This document shows, piece by piece, positions 49,703 to 59,700 of a stretch of DNA of 64,000 nt. The stretch spans positions 1 through 64,000 of the forward strand of contig JAEEWT010000016.1 of the NCBI GenBank assembly GCA_016287755.1, given 5' to 3'. Under the pieces are notes generated by a model. The model saw only the letters and a program-made list of their open reading frames with translations, did not search any database and was not told where the DNA came from. Numbering within the stretch: the first letter of the stretch is position 1; each line of letters begins with the position of its first letter. A program made the translations under genes and the position numbers. The DNA comes from Prevotella sp. Its GTDB lineage: Bacteria; Bacteroidota; Bacteroidia; Bacteroidales; Bacteroidaceae.

Positions 49703-50975
49703 CATGTGGAGAATGCTTTGGAGTATCCTGCTGCTGATGCCCTTAACGGTCATGGCACAGGTGGTGACCGACGAAGAGGTGACGACCGTTGACTCCTTGC
49801 AGGAAAGCACGGTAGAGATGACTGCCGACTCCCTCCTGACAGACACGCTGGCGATAGATCCCTCGCTGGTGTGGCCCAACAATGTGTGCGCCCGATTGGA
49901 CAATCTGCTCAAAAGCAGTATGTTCAAGACCTCCACGGTGGGAATCCAGGTGTATGACCTCACCGCCGACTCCATTCTGTACCAGTACAATGAGAAGCAG
50001 TGTATGCGTCCGGCCTCAACGATGAAGATGATCAATGCCGTTACCTCACTCGACAAGCTGGGCGGCTCGTATCTGTTCAAGACGGAGCTGCGTTATACAG
50101 GGCAGATTGACAGCTGTACGCTCCGTGGGAATATCTACTGCAAGGGCGGCATGGACCCCCTGTTCAACATTGACGATATGCGTGCTTTTGTTGATGCGCT
50201 GCTGAAGAAAGGTATCGACACGATACGGGGAAGAGTCTATGCCGACGTATCCATGAAAGACCGCGACCTGTTGGGCGAAGGCTGGTGCTGGGATGATGAT
50301 AACCCGGTGCTCAGTCCGCTGCTGATCGGTAAGAAGAACAATTTCATGAAACGACTGTGTCAGGTGATGAAAGAAGAGGGAATCGTGTTCATTGGTGACA
50401 CCCTTCAAGGTATGACACCTTCCAATGCCTATCATCTCTGTACCCGCACCCATACCATGGACCAGGTGCTGATGCGGATGATGAAGAACAGCGATAACCT
50501 TTTTGCCGAGAGTATGTTCTACCAACTGGCAGCCAGCACGGGCGCCAAAGGGGTAACGGCAAAGAACGGCAGGGAGATGGTGAACCGACTGATTACCAAG
50601 CTGGGATTCCGACCCAGCGACTACTACGTTGCCGACGGTAGCGGACTCTCCTTATATAATTACGTATCGCCGGAACTGGAAGTGGCGTTCCTTCGCTACG
50701 CCTATGCCAACGACCATATCTATCCGCACCTGATTACCGCCATGCCGATAGCCGGTGTTGACGGTACCTTGGAAAAACGCATGCGCAGCGGATTTGCCCA
50801 CACGAATGTGAAGGCCAAGACGGGTACGGTTACAGGCGTAAGTGCCTTGACGGGTTATTGTACGTCGGCCAACGGTCATCTGCTATGCTTCTCGATTATC
50901 AACATGGGTATTCGCAAGGCCGACATCGGCAGGAACTTCCAGGACCATGTGTGCGAAGCTCTCTGTAAGCCATAA
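49686..50975 (+). CDS. dacB: D-alanyl-D-alanine carboxypeptidase/endopeptidase (PBP4 type)
   Basis: A 429-aa periplasmic serine peptidase of family S13 that trims or cuts peptidoglycan cross-links. The signal peptide covers about 1-24. All three penicillin-binding motifs are present: STMK (Ser111-Lys114), SDN near residue 267, and KTG in VKAKTGTVTGVSAL near 380. Residues 25-60 form a Thr/Asp-rich linker. It overlaps the PH-domain gene and precedes an MscS channel by 11 bp, forming an envelope operon. Confidence 0.93.
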   Translation: MKRDHNMWRMLWSILLLMPLTVMAQVVTDEEVTTVDSLQESTVEMTADSLLTDTLAIDPSLVWPNNVCARLDNLLKSSMFKTSTVGIQVYDLTADSILYQYNEKQCMRPASTMKMINAVTSLDKLGGSYLFKTELRYTGQIDSCTLRGNIYCKGGMDPLFNIDDMRAFVDALLKKGIDTIRGRVYADVSMKDRDLLGEGWCWDDDNPVLSPLLIGKKNNFMKRLCQVMKEEGIVFIGDTLQGMTPSNAYHLCTRTHTMDQVLMRMMKNSDNLFAESMFYQLAASTGAKGVTAKNGREMVNRLITKLGFRPSDYYVADGSGLSLYNYVSPELEVAFLRYAYANDHIYPHLITAMPIAGVDGTLEKRMRSGFAHTNVKAKTGTVTGVSALTGYCTSANGHLLCFSIINMGIRKADIGRNFQDHVCEALCKP

Positions 50976-50986
50976 AAAACTGTCGT

Positions 50987-52153
50987 ATGGAAAATATCAA
51001 GATCTGGGTGGAGAACCTCATTAGTATGATGGGTGTGACAGGTAGCATGGTTCCTGTTACCCGACACATCCTGTTAGTATTGGTGGCTATCCTTCTGGCC
51101 GCTATTGCCGGACTGCTTTGTAGGAAGATCATTGTGCCATTGGTATTGAAACTGACGGCGAAGACGGAGGTAAAATGGGACGATGTGCTCTTCAACAGAA
51201 ACGTATTGGTTTCTGCCTGTCATATCGTACCGGCCATCGTTATCTGGCAGCTTCTGCCCTTGGTGTTCTTCCAGTTCCCTGTTGTCAAGGAACTGCTAAC
51301 CCGCATCACCGCCATCTATATCGTGGTGATGTCGGTAAAGACGGTCCTCGTATTCATCTCCGCCATCAAGGATCTGGAAGGCGAGCAGCGCAGCAACAAA
51401 CAGCAGTATCTCTATTCGTTCATCGGCGTTCTGCGCCTGTTGATGATCTTCGTGGCTGCCATCATCGTCGTGTCGATCATCATCGATAAGGACCCGATGA
51501 AGCTGTTTGCAGGACTGGGTGCTACGTCGGCCATTCTGATGCTTGTGTTCCAGGACACCATCAAAGGACTTGTTGCGGGTATCCGCCTTACCAGTAACGA
51601 CATGCTGCATAAAGGCGATTGGATTACCGTACCGAAAGCGGGTGCCGACGGTATCGTGGAAGAGATGACGCTCACTACGGTGAAGATACGTAATTTCGAT
51701 AATACCATCATCACCGTGACCCCACAGACTTTGGTAGATGACTCGTTCCAGAACTGGAAAGGGATGCAGAAAGGAAAGGGACGAAGGGTGAAGCGTACCG
51801 TGTATTTTGATTTCCGCAGCATCCATGTGGTGGATGAATCGCTTCGGCAACAGCTCATTGACAAGAAGCTGGTGAAAGCTGAAGAGATTCAGGAGGATTC
51901 CGTAAACCTCACCCTCTTCAGGTACTACATGGAAGCGTATCTGAAGAAACGCACGGGTGTGAACCCCACGATGACACTGATGGTGCGCCAACTGGAATCC
52001 ACACAGTGGGGATTGCCCATAGAGTTCTACTTCTTTGTAAAGAACAAGGAATGGGTTCCCTATGAGCACATCCTCGCAGATATCATGGAATATGTCTATG
52101 CCACTGCGCCGCAGTTTGGTCTGAGAATCTACCAGCGACCGGCAGGACAATAG
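50987..52153 (+). CDS. MscS-family mechanosensitive channel
   Basis: A 388-aa membrane channel with three or four N-terminal membrane helices, the pore helix region LFAGLGATSAILMLVFQDTIKGLVAG split by TM3, then the MscS beta domain (NDMLHKGDWITVPK, IVEEMTLTTVKIRNFDNTII, TPQTLVDDSFQNW) and a long C-terminal cytoplasmic domain. It protects against osmotic downshock. It ends 10 bp from the convergent phosphatase gene. Confidence 0.92.
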   Translation: MENIKIWVENLISMMGVTGSMVPVTRHILLVLVAILLAAIAGLLCRKIIVPLVLKLTAKTEVKWDDVLFNRNVLVSACHIVPAIVIWQLLPLVFFQFPVVKELLTRITAIYIVVMSVKTVLVFISAIKDLEGEQRSNKQQYLYSFIGVLRLLMIFVAAIIVVSIIIDKDPMKLFAGLGATSAILMLVFQDTIKGLVAGIRLTSNDMLHKGDWITVPKAGADGIVEEMTLTTVKIRNFDNTIITVTPQTLVDDSFQNWKGMQKGKGRRVKRTVYFDFRSIHVVDESLRQQLIDKKLVKAEEIQEDSVNLTLFRYYMEAYLKKRTGVNPTMTLMVRQLESTQWGLPIEFYFFVKNKEWVPYEHILADIMEYVYATAPQFGLRIYQRPAGQ

Positions 52154-52163
52154 AAGTATTTCA

Positions 52164-53672
52164 TTATTTTGTAACCTGAGTCACCGCTTTTCCGATACAG
52201 CCGTTCGGCATCTGCACATGAATCAAGGCGCATACCGTTGCGGCGATGTCGGTGATATGGCATTCAGCCTGGGTACTGCCGTGAGGAACGCCCCACCCCA
52301 TCAGCAGGAAGGGTATATGACAGTCGTACGGATTCCAGCAGCCATGGGTGGTACCTTCGTCAATCTCATCGCCCACGCCATAATAAGCTGGTTTCAGGAT
52401 TATCTGGATATCACCGCTACGCTGCGGGTTGTATCCATTAACAGCCTTCTCACGAATGATGGCAGGAACACTGGCGTCATTGATCTTCTCCAGATCAAAG
52501 CAGTAGGCCACTTCCTTCCTTGGTTTGTAATACGCAATAATAGCCTCCTTAACCTTGTTGATGTCAGCACCTGCCTTGGCGATATTCTCACGATCGAGCA
52601 CCACCTTGTAATCCATGATACGACGAGCCAATCGTGCAGCGCCAAACTTCTCTTCCAACATCGTGTTCAGATCTCTGATCTCCTGGTTACCATAGAAGGG
52701 TCCTGAGGGAATCTTGTGCTTTTGGTTCTGCAGGATTCCATTGGCTGCACCATGGTCGGCCGAGAGGAATACCAGGTAGTTACCCTTTCCTATCTCGCTG
52801 TCAAGGAAGCTGAAGAAATCAGCTAACTGCTTGTCGAGCTCCACATACTGCGCATGGGTCTTTTCATGGTGTGTGCCATATTTATGACCGGTGATATCCG
52901 GACACGAGAAGCTCAACGTGAGCATATCGGTCTGTTTCCCCTGTCCCAACCGTTCGTTCCTGACGGCAGCCTTTGCCATTCCCACGGTAATCTCATTACC
53001 ATAGGGCTCATACTGGATGAGGTCAATCAGACTGGCATCTTTGTTTTTCTTCTCCAGCTGTTTGATCTCCCTACCGATACGATCGTTATAGGTCTTCACC
53101 CATTTGGGCAATTCCTGCATGTAATAGGTACTGGAGATGAAACAGAAGGCTTTCTTGTCGAACCAATAGGCTGCATCAGCACTATGTCCTGCTGGCAAGA
53201 TAGCGGCACGATCCTTGAAGCTCACGCCAATCACCTTCGATTCCCAGTTCGTGGCCGTCTTCAGTTCATCACCAATGGTTGTTGCCAGTAAGTTCCTGGG
53301 AGACATCAGTCCGGCTTTCGTGTCACTGCCCACCGTCTGTACGGTATTATCATCGCAGCAGTAAGTCATCTTTCCATCAATAAGGAAGTTATTTCCTGCA
53401 ATGCCATGGATACTCGGTACGCTACCAGTGAAGATACTGGAATGACCGATGGCTGTCACTGAAGGGATGTAGTTAATCTGACAGTTCTCGCAGTTGAATC
53501 CTTCGTTCATCAACCGTTTGAACCCACCGTTACCATATTCATCATAAAAGCGATAGAGATAGTCCCATCGCATCTGGTCAACAGCAATACCCACCACCAG
53601 TTTGGGGCGATCCTGCGAAAATGCCGCAATGCTTACTAACAGCATCACAATAGTCAATAGTTTTTTCTTCAT
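52164..53672 (-). CDS. PafA-like alkaline phosphatase superfamily protein
   Basis: A 502-aa exported (signal about 1-19) phosphatase of the type I phosphodiesterase/PafA group. The nucleophile Thr lies in IPSVTAIGHSSIFTGSVPS (about 65-83); metal ligands include GIAVDQMRWDYL (Asp), SADHGAANG and GTTHGCWNPYD (His). Related PafA enzymes hydrolyse many phosphate esters in the periplasm without Ca2+ or phosphate repression. It follows sprA on the same strand after an 88-bp gap filled with AAAGTTCA-type repeats, and is probably a separate unit. Confidence 0.9.
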   Translation of the reverse strand: MKKKLLTIVMLLVSIAAFSQDRPKLVVGIAVDQMRWDYLYRFYDEYGNGGFKRLMNEGFNCENCQINYIPSVTAIGHSSIFTGSVPSIHGIAGNNFLIDGKMTYCCDDNTVQTVGSDTKAGLMSPRNLLATTIGDELKTATNWESKVIGVSFKDRAAILPAGHSADAAYWFDKKAFCFISSTYYMQELPKWVKTYNDRIGREIKQLEKKNKDASLIDLIQYEPYGNEITVGMAKAAVRNERLGQGKQTDMLTLSFSCPDITGHKYGTHHEKTHAQYVELDKQLADFFSFLDSEIGKGNYLVFLSADHGAANGILQNQKHKIPSGPFYGNQEIRDLNTMLEEKFGAARLARRIMDYKVVLDRENIAKAGADINKVKEAIIAYYKPRKEVAYCFDLEKINDASVPAIIREKAVNGYNPQRSGDIQIILKPAYYGVGDEIDEGTTHGCWNPYDCHIPFLLMGWGVPHGSTQAECHITDIAATVCALIHVQMPNGCIGKAVTQVTK

Positions 53673-53698
53673 GTCTATTAAGTTATCTCTGTTAAATT

Positions 53699-53760
53699 TT
53701 AAAGTTCAAAGTTCAAAGTTCATAGTTTTAAGTTCATAATTCATAGTTCATAGTTCATAG
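53699..53760. repeat. AGTTCAAA/AGTTCATA tandem tract
   Basis: About seven 8- to 9-bp units run from just upstream of the phosphatase gene to the sprA stop codon. They are the same unit as at 32371, 39342 and 39868. Confidence 0.8.
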
Positions 53761-56700
53761 TTATCTTGTTAATGAGAATTTCATGCTCAATCCGAAGTCC
53801 TGTGTGGTAGTCGGATACGAGTTGCTCGACAGCAGCGGTGTATTCACCTGACGGTCGTAATAGAAACTCATGGTGAGCAGGCGCGACAAGGTATAGTCGG
53901 CATTGAACGCCAGTTTGAAGGCCTTGTTTCCGCTGCTGGCAGAGCTGGTCATCGAAGCAATATCACGCACGATGGCCGCCTGACTGCGATAGCTCACATC
54001 CAGACGAAGGTTCAGGTCGTGGTTGATTCCCTTCTTTCTGGAAGACGACTGAGACGACTGGTTTCTTTGTGAGTCGGAAGAATCATTCCCCTTCCCTTTG
54101 TTTGTCTTCACCTTTCGTGCTCCACCTAATCCGAAGAAATTGAAGTCGTTGATCTTATAGCCCATTCCCACTACCCAGTCGCGACTGATAGCCTCATTGA
54201 TCTGCACACTGGTCATCGAGAGTGTCATATTCCTCGTGGTACGGTATTCCACCTTGGCGGTCATGTTGTTCAGGAACGTCATATCCACACCGAGCAGCGG
54301 TGAGAACGACTCGTTGATGCTGACCGTAGAAACGTTATACATGGAACTCGGTACAGGATTACCTGTGGTGGCATCGACCACGAAGCCCGTACCGTTCATG
54401 TACTCCATGAACGTGCTGTACGAACTATATCCACCCACGGCATAGATGCTCTTGTACGAGTGGTTGATGTTCACACTCTTGAAATGATCCTGGAACCAAG
54501 GCAGCTGACCCAATCCGCTGTACCTGATGGTCCAGTTAGGCAGGAGTTGCGTCAAGGCAGGGAAGATCTTCAAGCCGCTACCACCCATGGAGGTGTAGGT
54601 GTTGAGGAAGGCTGGTACCATCACATCAGCACTGTAGGGATTCACACTGCCGTTCTCCGGGTTAAAGGTTTGACCTGCCAATGATGAGCCCCTTGGATAG
54701 ACAGCATCCTTGTACTGTCCTTCCACCCGTTGACGGAAGCCTTCAAGGGAATGACAGAAGTCTTCGAACGACTTCGAGCGATAGCCGTTGCTCGCATTAC
54801 CCATTCCTTCAAGGGCGCTGCGCAGACTGATGGTTGTCATCGTGAGCGAGCCTCCAAGGTTCGCAGGCATTCCCACGTACATATAATGAATACTCTTCGT
54901 CTTTGACTCTGTCCTGCTGGCATTCAAGTCGATCTTGAAGTTCCTCACAGGCTCCAGCGTCATTCTGATCTGCACATCCTCTGTGAGATTGGTGCTTGCA
55001 GGATTAGATATATTGTCGGCCATGAGCAGCCAGTTGTTGGCTGACGCCTTGTCGATATAGCTGTCGTCGATGAAGCCGAAGGCAAAGTCGAGTCCTGGCG
55101 CCATCAAACCATCGCGTCGCTGTCCCAGCATGTTGCCTATAGAAGGAAGGAATCCCGGCAGCGCCATGCTATACGTATTACGGTAAGAGAAGCTGACGTT
55201 CCTCAACATCATCAGTCCGCGGGCCACCACCTGGGCAGTCTTGTACCAAGCCTCATCGTCGTGCGGCTCCTTAGGTGTTACCGTTAGTTTCAGTTTCATC
55301 GAAGAATCCACCTTTGTCGTAATGCGGATATTATTCTGATCCACGACCTTGTATTTAATGGGGAAGGTTCTGCCCTGCTCGTTCTTGGCCGACACCATCA
55401 GTTTCTTACTGTTCTTGCCATGACTCACGGTAATCGTGGTGTCAGGCAGCAGCGTGATCTCCTTCTCGAATCCCTTCTTGTTCTTGGGCAGCGCCGCCTG
55501 TTCCTTGTCATTCTGCTTACCCTGATCCTTGGCGTTCTTGGAATCATTCTGGGCGTTGGTGTTCCTGTTGTTTCTTGAAGAGTTATTCCGTTGAGGATTC
55601 TTATTGAACCGTTCGTTGGTCTTCTTCAGGAACGGGATATGATTATACAGTTTCTCCAAGCTAAACGATCCGTTCAGGTTGAACTGACGGTTATTGGAGA
55701 TATTGTTACCCAATGATGTTCCGTCTTCCAGATCCGTTCCGCGCTGCCAGTTATAGGTAGCACTGTAGCTTGCATCGGTATTGATCCAGTCGAAGATGGG
55801 TATCAGGTTCAGCGGCAGCTGGTAGGAAGCGCTGAAGTTCTGACTGTAGTCCATTGGTGCTCCCAGATGTTTGATGCTGGTCCACACGGAGTCTTTCCAT
55901 GCCTCATACTCCGTAGGATAGAGATTCTTGTTGACGGGCGTATAAGGCTCTTCCACCTGTGCGTGGGTGGTAGAGCTGAAATTCATGTGGAGGTTACGGG
56001 TAAGGTCCCAGCGGAGGGAGAAGTTACGGTTCCACAGGAACTGCTCATTGAAGGTGAGCGGCAGCTGCGAGTTCTCCAGACTCTCCATATCGCGCTCCTG
56101 CAGTTCATAGTAGGTCCTCACGATATCTGAATTGAAGGTAACGCTCTGCGGCAGATAGTTCAGACCGAAGCGCTTGAAGATTTCCAGCCATTTGCTCTTA
56201 CTCTTGGCGAACACCTTCTTGAACGGTTCGAAGGTCTTATATACCGGAGAATAGGAGTAGTTCATCGTTCCTCGCCAGTTATCCTCATTCTCATATACAG
56301 TGGTCTCGCCGCTGGAATGACGGTGGGAATGACTATACGAGAACGAGAAGTTACCCGGGTCGTAAGGCATAGGATGCCGTTTGGTCTTGATGCCCACCCG
56401 GACGTTCGACAACGAGAAGTTGGTATTGGTGGTCTTGGTCACGGCGATGCTCTCTATGGAGTCACGCTCATACTTACTGCCTGCAGCATCCAAGGCATCC
56501 TTCAGTTCCATATCCGTATCGAGAGGATTGTACTTAGGACTGGATTTCTCCTTGGTGATGGAATAGTACAATGGGGCAGATACTTTGGCCTTATCCGGGA
56601 AGAACTTACCCAGCTCTACACTGGCCGTCGCACTATATGTGCCGAAGTTATCCGTACTCCGTTCGTTCACGCCCTGCTCCAGTCCGCCAAACCCTTCCGA

Positions 56701-59700
56701 GGTATAGCGACCCGTCATGTTCACATTACCCACATCCGACAGTTGCATGTTCAGTGCGCCCTGAGCAGCCCAGCCACCTTCGTTGTTGTATTCCTTCAAA
56801 CGGAGCTCGTTCACCCATACCTCACCTGATTTCAGGTCGGCCGACAGGTTACGCACACCAATAATCATGGTCTTCACGTCGCCTAATGTCGGATTACCAA
56901 CGATACTGATCTTGTTATTGGGTTTATCATCGGTATAGATACTATACACACGGTTATACGAAGCCCTACCTTCGGCCTTGGCCTTGTTACGCTCCTTCTT
57001 CAGGTTGGTGAAAACTGTGAGAGGCACATCCAGCATGTTCTCTTCGGGCCATACGGCTCGCTGGTCGGAAACAGAATAGCGGTTATAGGCGGGATCGCGA
57101 TGCGGTGTGAGCTTCAGTGGTATCTCATACTCGTAGTAGTTACTCTTGTAGTCGGAACCCAGTCGCACAAACACGGCCAGCTGGTTGTCCTGCAGGTTCG
57201 TGGTATTCTCCTGCAAGGCATTGGCATGTACGAACATCTGGATGCGTTTATACTGTCGCAAATCCACGCTGGTATTCTTATATACTGCCTTTGATTCGCC
57301 GTTAGAGAGGTTGGTCACCTCGATATCGAGGGCCTGCTCGTTGCTTTCCACCAGCTGCGGCTGTGTAGGATCCTGTTCACGACGGATGCCTGGAGGCAGG
57401 ACGTAGTTCACCGGCTCCTTGTCGATATTCTCTTCAATGTTCACGGCACTTACCGCCATCTTTCCACTCTCGGCGGCACCTGGGTTCAGCGACTGCTCAT
57501 ACACACGCCATTCGCCGCGCACCAGGTCCAGACTACCGAAACGCATAATAATCGGTCGTTTGAAGTTCGTACAGAACATACGCATGAAGCGCACAGAGGT
57601 GAAGTCGTTAATCGATCCGAACTTCTCTTCATAGTCATCCAACGGAATACGGAACTGATACCACGCAACGGTCTCTCTGGCGCCGTTACGCAGGGCCACC
57701 TCCCCTTCACGCTTGTCAACGATGAAGTTCGTACCGATCTTCATATCCTCAGGACGGATGCTGACATGGTACTGGAAATACTTCTCGTACTCGTTCAGGG
57801 TGTAGTCCTGATTGATATCCTCCACATCGGGAGTTGACTTATACGCCGTGCTGTAGCTCTCCGGACTGTTCTCATTATCGGGAGAGTTTCCTTGCGGGTT
57901 ATTGATACGCTTGTAGCGACGCAGCACAGGAGCCTCGATACGATCGTAGTCTGACCCGCGGAAATAATGATAGTCGTCGTTGGCAGGGTCAGCCTGTATC
58001 GAGTCAAAGACCGCCGGACTCACCTTTCCGTTGATGGCAGCGAGGTAATCACGATAGACACCGAAGCTGCGCTCCTCATCGTCGTTCAAACCGTTATAGC
58101 CCACATCCTGCAGGTTACGTGATCCTGAGGTGGTGGCAAAAGCATAAGTCACTGTCGACTGCGTGGGAATCTTTCCCCACTGCGTGGTGGTGAAACTCTG
58201 CGAGCCATCCACCGGCATACCGCTCTCGTAGAATTTCTTTCCGTCGCGCAGCACATCCTCGCTCATCTCACCCAGGTTGATGTAGAAGTCACCACCGTAT
58301 TGCGAAGCATCGTCCTGTTCACGGGAATAGATGAACGGATCCATCAGCCAGAACTCGATATATTCCACATTGGCCGTCTCGAAATCGTTCGTGTCGAGCC
58401 TGCGCATCATACCGCCCCAACGCTTCTCGGGAATGGGCAGCGTACCATCGGTATTCAGATCGGTATCCAGATTATACGGACCGCGTTCCGTGGGATAGAA
58501 AGCAAGGTTCAGGATGGGCAGTGTGGCCGTAGCGCCGTTATAGCTACTCTGGTCGCGTGCCGGATAGAGCTCCTTGACATAGATCTCACGCACATAATGG
58601 TTCGAGAGCTGATTCAGATCGCTCTTGATATGACTCGGCGTGAGTGATGAGCTACGACGAGTAAACAACGGATCGATATGATACCACGACAGCAGGGCGC
58701 GGTTGTAACCACTGCTTACACCCGTCTTGTCGCTACTCTCCGGAAACTTCGAAGGAACGCTGGAGAGCACCCATGAAGTAGGTGTTGACACATCGATGGT
58801 GTTCTTCGTGTTCTCAAAGTCGTCCAGGTACGAGGCATTATCCTGAATACCATGCGAATTCCCTGCAATGAGCTGGGCAAACTCACCGGTGAAGGAGATC
58901 TGCGAAGGAGCCGTACAATGCAGACCCGGTAACAGGTCGAGCATATTGGTGAGCCACTGACTCTCCTTCTTCCAGTTGATGTTCAAACCCCAGATGGTAT
59001 TGTTCAGCGGTTCACTACCCATACTTACCTTCGTGGTGAGCGCCTGCTCCGACAGATGCTGGAACGTACCGCTCAGCTGGAAGTTCTTACTGAAGTCATA
59101 CTCCCAGTTCACGCCATACATCGTCTTTCGCTGCTGTCCGTAGTCGGTATTGCTCTCTGAGCTCACATTCACTGGTGTACCCGCATCGATGATGCTCTGG
59201 TTAAGGATGGTGACCTCTCCCGCATTGTAGTCAACACTATAGTCAGACCCCTCATTTAAGGTCACACCACCTGCCGTCACCACTACACTACCTTGCGGCA
59301 CATAGCTGGCTCCCAAGGAGATGACATTGGCAGAGGAACCGCGGTACTGTCCCACCAGTTGGTACTTATCCTTCTCGGCAATCTGTTTGGCAATGGTCTT
59401 GGTGGAGTCGTATAGTTCATGGAAGCAGTATTTCTCAGCAATTGCCGGATCCACGCCCTTATCCGTCAGCGCCTTATACAGATAGTCGCCAAACGGTTCA
59501 GCCTCCGGAAGGAACACACGACCGTTGCTTACTGTATAGCCCTGCACAAAGTCGAAATAACCATTTGAGTGCACCTTATTATTATTGTCCAGACGGTCGG
59601 CACCCAACAGTTTGATCAAGGTCTGATCCTTTACCTGCATCTCAGGGATATACGACAGATAGACACCTGCTGTATCACTCTGGTATTTCACATCCAACCG